A DNA stretch of 64,000 nucleotides from Beverwykella pulmonaria (lineage: Eukaryota; Ascomycota; Dothideomycetes; Pleosporales; Melanommataceae). Positions 57,369 to 64,000 of the stretch are shown in pieces. The notes under the pieces were generated by a model. It ran no database searches. It was not told the DNA's origin and saw only the letters and a list, made by a program, of their open reading frames with translations. The stretch is taken from NCBI GenBank assembly GCA_001599595.1, contig BCHH01000001.1, positions 4,183,068 through 4,247,067 of the forward strand, in the 5' to 3' direction. Position 1 is the stretch's first letter, and every line of letters begins with the position of its first letter. The position numbers were made by a program, and so were the translations under genes.

Positions 57369-57858
57369 ATGCACGTCCTAAACAATATTAGTGCACTTCT
57401 TTCGATTTCTTCTTTCGCCATACAATGCCTTGTCACCGCTAGTCCGCTTTGTCTAGACATGACTGAATTAGTTGGAAGCGGGACGCCAGCTTACTTTCTT
57501 AAGAAATTAGAAACTTCTTATTTCAATGCAGGCTTAGAAAATGCTGCTATGTGGGCTAGAAAGGGACTAACGAATGATGATGTAGAAGTTGTTAGTAAGA
57601 TCACCGCTGTACGTATGTCGCCTTTAAAGAGCTTATTTTGATCTAACACAGTTGTAGCAAGAGGAGGTACATCTGTCAAGTCTTGCGGAGATTCTCGATT
57701 TCTATAACACATTTCTACTTCCTCCTTGCAACTACTCTTTTCCAGTGAGTAGCTCCAAGGAATTTTTGGAGCTAGGCTATGTCATCACTTCTGTTGGAAT
57801 TGGGGCTGCTATTGGGCCAAATCAGCGTTTTGCAGTTACGGACCCTGTAAAGGTTTAG
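57369..57858 (+). CDS. Truncated ferritin-like (Rds1/dessication-type) secreted protein
   Basis: A four-helix-bundle-like protein related to the fungal stress-response ferritin-like family; no metal function is shown for these. The proposed model is join(57369..57608,57658..57858), 146 aa. The intron is 49 nt (GTACGT to TTGTAG) and joins VVSKITAQEEVHLSSL. The signal peptide is residues 1-25 (ISALLSISSFAIQCLVTASP). The ferritin-like part includes LKKLETSYFNAGLENAA, QEEVHLSSLAEIL and LPPCNYSFP, ending FAVTDPVKV with a stop. Family members normally run about 100-150 residues longer. A GTAAAG donor lies just before the stop at 57847, and the following sequence is tRNA-like rather than coding. The gene was therefore probably cut by an insertion. 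Confidence 0.6.
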
Positions 57859-58010
57859 ATCCACCGGATCATCGGCACGACTACATGCGCTAAACCACTG
57901 AGCCAAAAGGCATGCACAAGTTGAATCAGCACGATTCAGCTTGCGTAGTCGGTATTTATGCATGTAACAAACACACTTGCGCCATTGCGCCACTCAAGCC
58001 CACGTCGGCA
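57850..58010 (-). repeat. tRNA-like (SINE-like) sequence
   Basis: On the minus strand, two pol-III A-box-like sequences occur in series: TGGCGCAATGG and, about 90 bases later, TGGCTCAGTGG followed by TTTAGCGCATG. The second is followed at about the right distance by a poor B-box-like GGTGGATCTAAACC. No acceptor stem closes, so these are not functional tRNA genes. They could be a tRNA-derived SINE or a decayed pair of tRNA genes. The element abuts the truncated ferritin-like gene. Confidence 0.3.
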
Positions 58011-58350
58011 CATGCATGGGATCTATCCCATCACAGACCCTCTACTTGTAAAATTTCTATCGTCAGTAATTGCAGTTCAAGCATGACATGATGCAATACT
58101 TCAGCACATTCAAGGGTCAGCGCTAATGCCGGTGCCATTTGATACCAGTATTAGCGACTTGTGGGCATACATTGAAAAGACGCTAGTCACATGACTATAT
58201 TTTTAGAACGGTGCCTGGTTTGGTGCACTAAGTCCTTACTGGGCCGATTGATCTTGCTCCCCACTAACCCGACTTAGTAATAAATATATATGTCATGCTA
58301 GCAGTACACTTCAGCCTTCAGTAAGGCAGTTTTTAGTGTTTGGGTTTTAA

Positions 58351-58840
58351 TATTGTGGTGGAGTAAAGGGTGTGATATAGAAAATCACAAGGGTAGAAGG
58401 CGACTCGCAGCCATGCGATGTCCGAAGCAACAATGCACTGATGGTAGGATGATGTTCACATAGAAGATGAGGTTTGGCAGCAGACTGTTACAATTTCGGT
58501 ATATCTAGCTACCAAGCGAACGAAAGAAAGATGATGTGATGAAAGACAGAAAAATTGTTCGTGATCTCGTTCTAGTGGGGGTGGTGTGTTCGGTGGTGAT
58601 GCTCCGTTGATGCTTTCGTCATTCGTGTTCGTTGTGATGATGATGATGATGATGATCGATGATATTCCCCGGGGGCGTGATGCTCCAATGCCCATATATA
58701 TGTCGCGTCAATTGATGACGAAGCAAGCAGCTGACAGAGAAACCAAGACCCTTTCCCTGCACCATGCATCCAAGCCTTCAACCAGTGCTAGCGGTGGATT
58801 CAAGCAAATTAGCATTTCGCTACGGCGCACTATATGTACA
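58351..58840. repeat. Left arm of a large inverted repeat
   Basis: The reverse complement of this arm matches 62455-62832 for nearly its whole length, with mostly transition differences. Shared blocks include GCGCCGTAGCG, ACTGGTTGAAGGCTTGGATG, CAGCTGCTTGCTTCGTCA, GAGCATCACGCCCCCG, CTGCTGCCAAACCTCATCTT and ACTCCACCACAATA. This arm is about 110 bases longer because of an expanded GAT microsatellite (about 58636-58655) and extra sequence near 58557-58620. No transposase frame lies between the arms. Confidence 0.9.
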
Positions 58841-59355
58841 GGACTTGATTAGTCAGTGATATCTCCACGTAACAGGTAGGTGTCCTGGGCCTGCCCAGGG
58901 ACGCACTTAAGGCACGAATGAGGACAGGTGTTTTCCCTCTAGTACAGGCAAGCCTTTGGGGGTTGTTTCCACGCATGGCCAACAGAGGGTTCTTGGTAGA
59001 TCTACAGTCCGTATAGCCCAACAAGGGTTGGTAACAGATAGTAAGATATTACAGCTTTAAACCTTGTTCCGTGTTGTCAAATCCGTTTACGAACAAATGT
59101 GGTATGTTAACCTTACATATCTTACAACTCTAAGCAATCCGCTAGATATAGCCAACAAAATACTTGCTAAACGCGTTGCTGGCTAGATTGGCAAGCACTA
59201 GCCCGTACAACTTTATTAGGCAAAAACCTGAGCAACGTTAAACCGATTCTAGAGACAGTTTAATTTCGATCAATTCTTGTTACTTGTATGTACTGGTACT
59301 TCTATACAAATCTTCGAATTACAGAAGATCTCGACACTCCTTCTTTGTATATCCT
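58841..59355. other. Intergenic region between inverted-repeat arm and cysteine-rich gene
   Basis: About 500 bases downstream of the cysteine-rich gene, AT-rich toward its right end. No gene was recognised. Confidence 0.35.
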
Positions 59356-60254
59356 TTATTGCTCAAGCACCGAAACCAGTTCTCCATCACGGATCTCTGT
59401 TTTGATTGTAATATCTCGCTTGATTATTGTACGTGCAAGTCGGCCAACGGGATTAGGGCATTGAGCACTTCCGGAAGGCGTGGTGCAGAAAAAGTCATTT
59501 CCATTATTCGTAGGACAACAGGATGCCCTTGCACAGATGGCCGAACCAGAACAGTCGCTATCCTTGGTGCAAGATTGCTGACAGAATCCGGTCCAGCCAG
59601 ACTGACAAATTTTCACACCGTCTGCCTTCTGTACGCAGTTGCAGAACGCGCCCGGTGCGGCGTCGGGGCAATTGATAATACTGCATCGGGGAATGAAATC
59701 TAATCCCCGACAGTTTGACGGGGTGCAAGCTCCGGCATCACAACGATTGTTTGCTGAGCATTTTGCACTACAGCTTCCGCAATGGTTGATATCGGTATTT
59801 GTGTTTACTGCTTTGCCGGCGCAGCAAGTCTGTCCAGACGGAACGGTAGCTCCACAGGCGCCACAATTCAACGGATCGGTTATAAGATTTACTGCTTTGC
59901 CAGCGCAGCAGGTTTCGTCGGCAGAGATTCGGTTGTTGCATTTGCCGCAGTTTTTGGGATCGACAGCAACATTGACACAAACAAGATTGCAGAGTGTCAT
60001 GCTCCTGCTTGTAGACAGAGGACCACAGTCGTAACATGGTCCTTTGCCTTTGGTAGCTAGGCTGGTACAGTCGCTGCCAGGAGAGGGGAAATTGGCAGCG
60101 CACCACTTAGCGCATTGGGAGTTTCCTTGAGACAGGACGGCTAACGGTAGACCTGAAGAATCTTAGTATTACAATGCGAGCCTTATGTACAGGCATCTAA
60201 AAGCGGCGGCTCACAAATAACAAGCCAGACAAGTGGATGAGAGACTCTAATCAT
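59356..60254 (-). CDS. Secreted cysteine-rich protein with Stig1-like repeats
   Basis: The function is unknown; it is a secreted, heavily disulfide-bonded protein. The proposed model is complement(join(59356..60152,60215..60254)), 278 aa. The intron (62 nt, GTGAGC to CTTCAG) falls inside the signal peptide and joins WLVICLPLAVLSQ. The first domain is CAKWCAANFPSPGSDC with KGPCYDCGP. Then come repeats of the type CCAGKAVN-TD-NCGxC (NCGKCN, DETCCAGKAVNLITDPLNCGAC, QTCCAGKAVNTNTDINHCGSC), reminiscent of Stig1 domains. Further Cys pairs follow (FCNCVQKADGVKICQSG, CSGSAICARASCC). The C-terminus is basic then acidic (RTIIKRDITIKTE). This is the only clearly intact gene inside the inverted-repeat-flanked segment. 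Confidence 0.85.
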
Positions 60255-61500
60255 GCTGAATAGTAAATTGCCAGATCAGCAGAGGAATATATGTAGAAGA
60301 GCGTAGAGAAAGCTGAGGTAGGATATCAGCCTTAGAAAATATGCTTTGTAGAATAAAAGAAGATTTGGCGAAAGAGCTGGCCCCTTTAAAGAGAAGAGAT
60401 TCTGGGAATCAATGTAGGCTTGGAATTCCTTTGTGTGGAGCAGTGAGAATTCGCTAGTGGAGCTGCCTTCCCTCTACCGTTTTAAATGTTATTCGTTCGG
60501 TCTGCGCACGGGTGCATTGCTTTCAGCTTTGCAGCTCACGGGTGCATAACTTCAGCTTTGCGAGGCACTAATAGAGAATAATTCAGGTTTGCTGCATGGA
60601 GATAAGCCCTGCTACAACGTACTAACCTCCTGCGAAACAGAAAACCCTGCGTTCCGCAAAATGTTGAAGATACGTCGTTCAAAACCTCTTTCCAACACTA
60701 CCCCTATGCCAACAGTAAAACTCGGAATGTTCTACAATGTTCCACCGTCAATTTTGTAAATGATATACTGCTTTTTTCAAAACTACTTAGGATTCTAGCA
60801 GTAAAAGTAGTAATTGATTGGCGCCAACTTGCACAAATCCTTGTATGCACGGTTGACAGCCACGTATTGATGGCAGTGAGGACCCTAACCGAGTTTGTCG
60901 TTCGCTGACCCCTGACCGCTGTTGTATAGCAGTTATTCGCGTAGCAGCCCAGTCAAAAACACTATTTAATTATGACATATATGCGGTGAAGACTAAAATG
61001 CAAAACGGAGACGAATAAGAAAAGGAAGGGGGAGGATTAACAAACGCCTAAACCTACGCACAGTACTTTAACAACTCTATCTCTAAGATCTAGGTCGGCG
61101 ACCTCGCATATGTAATATTGATCTAGCTGAGAATAGTTGTTTGATTTCAGCTAGAAACGCAGTCGCCCGTCGGGCCTAGAGGCATGGCTAAGCCCTTGGC
61201 CGAAATAACGCTTCCCCTTCTCCACAAGTTTCGGCACAAGTTCCGACAGCACGTTTACTGTATGTCGCTGTTCGCCCTTTGATCCAATAGCAAGCAAACA
61301 CATAACAACATTGCAGAAAAGCAAAAGGTCGAGCTGAACGATTTATGGTTGTGTGAATATTTTACTAACCAATCGCCTCAAGACGTGTTAAAATAAATGG
61401 TAACAATACTTCCCCTTGTCTAGACAGCTGACATCTTGACCAAAGTGTATAAGTACAACCCGAGTCTAGTCACGAATTGTTTTTGTAAGGCTTCAAAGCG
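60255..61500. other. Intergenic region inside the inverted-repeat-flanked segment
   Basis: About 1.2 kb upstream of the cysteine-rich gene. A short direct repeat, CACGGGTGCAT with CAGCTTTGC, occurs twice at about 60508-60564. No gene was recognised. Confidence 0.35.
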
Positions 61501-62135
61501 TCGATAATTCCGACACCGCAAAGCCCCAAAAGAAAAAAATCTTCCTAATACTTCTACCATTAGCCAATACGTCCTACAAAGATATTGAATACAACAAAGT
61601 TCAATTCAAGGCATCCCACAATTCATACGATAAAGGAGAAGACTTTCATCAGCAGCTGACATGGAATTCTGCTCAACTATGGCAAGCCGGCTGGCGTGGT
61701 GTCGAGATTGATATTTACAAAGAAGGACTAAACTCCTGGGGTGATAATGTCGGATGGTATAGAGTTCGGCACGATAGGGTGTGGCCTATGCCTGAACTGT
61801 TGGCGAAACACCTCGGATATCTGCTTTCATGGTATTTGAACAACCCAGGCCACGATCCTGTGTTGGTGTCGGTTGATGTCAAAGATGGAGGCCACAAGAA
61901 TTCTAAATTTCCTGGGGAGTTCAACGCCTATGTGAAGGAATGGTTCGACCGAAAGATTATTTTCACACCAAACGATGCGGGCTTTTCCGGGACCTTGAAA
62001 TAGCCAACTGTCAAAGAACTATCCGGGAAGTTTATCTTCTGTCTCACAGGCGATCACAACACCAAACATTATTATGCCGAGCATATGACGGCCGAAAGCC
62101 TATGTTTCTGTGACTTCGACTCTGGGAAACTCTGA
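61501..62135 (+). pseudogene. Broken secreted PI-PLC-like phosphodiesterase
   Basis: A relic of a Ca2+-dependent phosphatidylinositol phospholipase-C-like (TIM barrel) secreted phosphodiesterase. The frame shows a signal-like KKIFLILLPLANTSY, then YNKVQFKASHNSYDK (catalytic-His region), QAGWRGVEIDIYKE, WYRVRHDRVW (second His), DPVLVSVDVKDGGHK, FPGEFNAYVKEWF and IFCLTGDHN. Lesions: no ATG in frame before the first block, a TAG after FSGTLK (62001-62003), and a TGA after DSGKL near 62131. The C-terminal catalytic half is missing. The TAG is where the family tends to have Trp, so TGG-to-TAG is likely. Confidence 0.65.
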
Positions 62136-62454
62136 GACACACAAGTATTAGGTCTCGCACGATGCGCCCTTATAGTAATCGGGCTTAACCTCAAACAATA
62201 GTTAGCAATACATTGGTTACTACTTGATCGAATACTCTTTTCAGAAAGCCAACCCCTTTACTGTCTTAGTATCGCACCGTTGATCTTCGTCTACACTCAT
62301 ACCCCGAGAACCAACCCGCTAGACCTCTAGTAGTCATCTTCCTCGCCCGAAGCTCTTCGACCACTTTGAGAACTTAACAAAGTTCCTCTAGTTTAATTTA
62401 TCTAAATAGTAGTTAATTTAAAGCTTTTTATAGGCAATTTGTATAAGATATATT
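62136..62454. other. AT-rich spacer before right inverted-repeat arm
   Basis: About 320 bases, increasingly AT-rich from 62390 to 62454. Nothing coding was recognised. Confidence 0.35.
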
Positions 62455-62832
62455 ATACATACTGCGCCGTAGCGGCACTGGTTGAAGGCTTGGATGCATG
62501 GTACAAGGAACAGATCTTGGATTCCTTGTCAGCTGCTTGCTTCGTCAAATTGACGCGACATATATATATGGGCATCGGAGCATCACGCCCCCGAGGAAGA
62601 TCATCATCATCACAACGAACACGAATCATTTCTTCTGTCTTTCATCACATCATCTTTCTTTCATTCGCTTGGTAGCTAGATATACTGAAATTGCAACAGT
62701 CTGCTGCCAAACCTCATCTTCTATGTGAACATCATCCTACCATTAGTGCATTGCTGCTTCGGACATTGCATGGATGCAAGTCGCCTTCTATCCTTGTGAT
62801 TTTCTATGTCACACCTTTACTCCACCACAATA
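62455..62832. repeat. Right arm of a large inverted repeat
   Basis: Matches the reverse complement of 58351-58840 (see that entry). The arms are separated by about 3.6 kb that includes the cysteine-rich gene and the phosphodiesterase relic. No target-site duplication could be recognised at either outer edge. Confidence 0.9.
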
Positions 62833-63308
62833 GCTATAATAGTACTTCTAAAGCAGCTTTATTGTTTGCATTAGTTTCTGTACATATTTTTGTCACGAAG
62901 GCGCAGTATCACAAGAGAACCAAGCATCAGATTCTCTAGATTGATAGACTACGTACGACTATCGTGGTTGTCGAAGAGGAAAGCTAGAGAACAAAGAAAG
63001 GACCGGGTGCCTCGGCTATATACTCAGGGATATGGTCAAGGCGCAGGGGCATGGTTAAGGCTCAAGGCACTCACGCGACGAGCGTGTGTGTGGCGGGAAC
63101 GACGGTTACCGTCATAATTTTATGGCATAGTAAGTAGTGTACTAAATTTTATTAAATAGTATTAGGTTCTTAGCCTACTAAAGTATAGCTAGTGTTTGTT
63201 TACTAAAGGTATACTAGATGCTTTTCTTAAGAAGCTTAGTTAGTAGTTATATAATACGTCTATAGTTCTTAAGAAAGATATAATAGAAATTGTAAAAGTC
63301 TAGAAATA
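62833..63308. other. AT-rich, RIP-like spacer at the right transporter junction
   Basis: From about 63120 to 63308 the sequence is very rich in TA, AAT and TTA steps (for example TTTTATTAAATAGTATTAGG), with few CpA or TpG steps. That is typical of repeat-induced point mutation. A short Arg-rich frame at 62890-63117 has no recognised family. It directly precedes the resumed transporter homology. Confidence 0.45.
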
Positions 63309-63772
63309 ATTATAGGCTTGGGCGGCGGCGCTGCTCATGATTTGTTCTGCGGGCTGTGCTTTTGCTTGTTACGATTTTGTTGAGCTTTGGAACGACGGGC
63401 CCCGCCTATGGGGCTACGGCTTTTATCTTTCTGTTTCAGCTTGTAATGGGAATTGGATAGGTAAGTTCTCCTGTTTTCTTTGGCTTCCAAGTTCTTTTTC
63501 ATTGACGAAATTTCCAGCTTCCGGTCCCCTGGTTCTATCCCTCTGAAATCAGCACGACACGCATGCGAACAAAGATGCAAGCCATCTCAGCCTGGAACTA
63601 GATGTCCGTCTTTATTGTTGTGAAGATCACGCCTATCGCATTCGGTCCGCACTCGGTCACTTGCCCCCACTCATAAAACGAGCTAACCTATTGGATAGCG
63701 AGCATCTCCTGGCACACATTTATCATCTTCGCGATCCTCAATGCAGCATTTTTATGTTTTGTTCTATACTGG
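63309..63772 (+). pseudogene. MFS sugar transporter, C-terminal half (broken)
   Basis: Continues the transporter that stops at about 56.8 kb. Blocks in order: RLGRR (DRFGRR-like), ALLMICSAG, YGATAFIFLFQLVMGIG, then a GTAAGT to TTCCAG intron (63463-63518), LPVPWFYPSEISTTRMRTKMQAISAWN, MSVFIVVKITPIAF, then SWHTFIIFAILNAAFLCFVLYW. Lesions: one base lost in the GGCGGCGG run, a frame change before YGATA, TAG in place of the Trp after MGIG, TAG in place of the Trp in AWNW, and an insertion of about 40 bases near 63660. Both Trp losses are TGG-to-TAG, the change RIP would give. The final PETKG-type end of the family is absent. Confidence 0.8.
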
Positions 63773-64000
63773 GTTAGGCCGCCAAGCTTCTCAGCAAAAG
63801 TTCCTGAGTCGATCCCAGGATGCCTCAGAGCCTCAACCATCAACTATCAGCAACCTCATCAAGCAATCAATTCGGCCCCAGATTGTACAATTCTGCGATC
63901 CCGCCCACCATCCCATAGTTCTCTGTTTTTTGCCCGTTGTAGATAGTTATCGCGCTTTGCGCTCGGCCGAACAGCTGGCTCACGATTGACGCGCTGAGTG
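63773..64000. other. Window end, nothing recognised
   Basis: An 82-codon plus frame covers 63741-63989 but overlaps the end of the transporter relic in another frame. It shows no recognisable feature. Confidence 0.3.

Noticed and set aside
56800..63308. Known autonomous transposon between the transporter halves
   Set aside because: No transposase, reverse transcriptase, integrase or tyrosine-recombinase motif was seen in any frame, so it is reported only as an insertion of unknown type.

Overview
The window is nuclear DNA of a filamentous ascomycete (Pezizomycotina; a Dothideomycete-like fungus would fit, but this is inference). The evidence is short GT-AG introns of about 44-130 nt that join clearly homologous protein segments, mixed-strand genes with short intergenic gaps in the core part, and typical fungal families: Zn(II)2Cys6 regulator, AA9-type oxidase, SAT4/rhodopsin-like membrane protein, Dal5-type MFS carrier, GPI-anchored Ser/Thr-rich protein. 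No bacterial operons, CRISPR arrays, rRNA genes or convincing intact tRNA genes were seen. All splice sites below were placed by eye.

Left part (0-18 kb) is mostly conserved housekeeping: an ADGF/CECR1-type adenosine deaminase (-), a four-TM membrane protein (+), the divergent pair exosome RRP46 (-) and peroxisomal E2 PEX4 (+), then a second divergent pair, an F-box/RCC1 protein like Saf1 (-) and eIF2B-delta GCD2 (+). A largely empty stretch (9.8-13.1 kb) lies between these pairs. A decayed short-chain dehydrogenase follows GCD2.

Middle part (18-44 kb) is accessory metabolism and secretion: a 10-Cys small secreted protein, a RidA-family protein, a GPI-anchored protein, and a compact group GFA-domain protein / EthD-domain protein / Zn alcohol dehydrogenase / Zn2Cys6 regulator that could be a small detoxification or catabolic cluster. 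Then come a small glycine-rich membrane protein, a Dal5/allantoate-type MFS carrier next to a broken formaldehyde-dehydrogenase-like gene, a MYND-finger protein, and two long intronless genes (a GLGGTN-motif dinucleotide-binding protein and a peptidase S66/LD-carboxypeptidase) that look bacterial in style.

Right part (44-64 kb) is a gene-poor, decaying compartment: an O-methyltransferase relic, an AA9-like secreted oxidase, a four-exon SAT4/rhodopsin-like membrane protein, and then the most notable structure. An MFS sugar-transporter relic is cut in two: its N-terminal half ends at about 56.8 kb, at a 31-bp minisatellite, and the matching C-terminal half resumes on the same strand at about 63.3 kb, after an AT-rich stretch. 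The roughly 6.5 kb between holds a truncated ferritin-like secreted protein next to tRNA-like sequence, and a pair of 380-490 bp inverted repeats bracketing an intact cysteine-rich secreted protein gene and a broken phosphodiesterase gene. This looks like an insertion, probably of a mobile or composite element, into a transporter gene, but no transposase was found. I found no clearly new multi-gene biological system; this insertion is the best candidate for follow-up.
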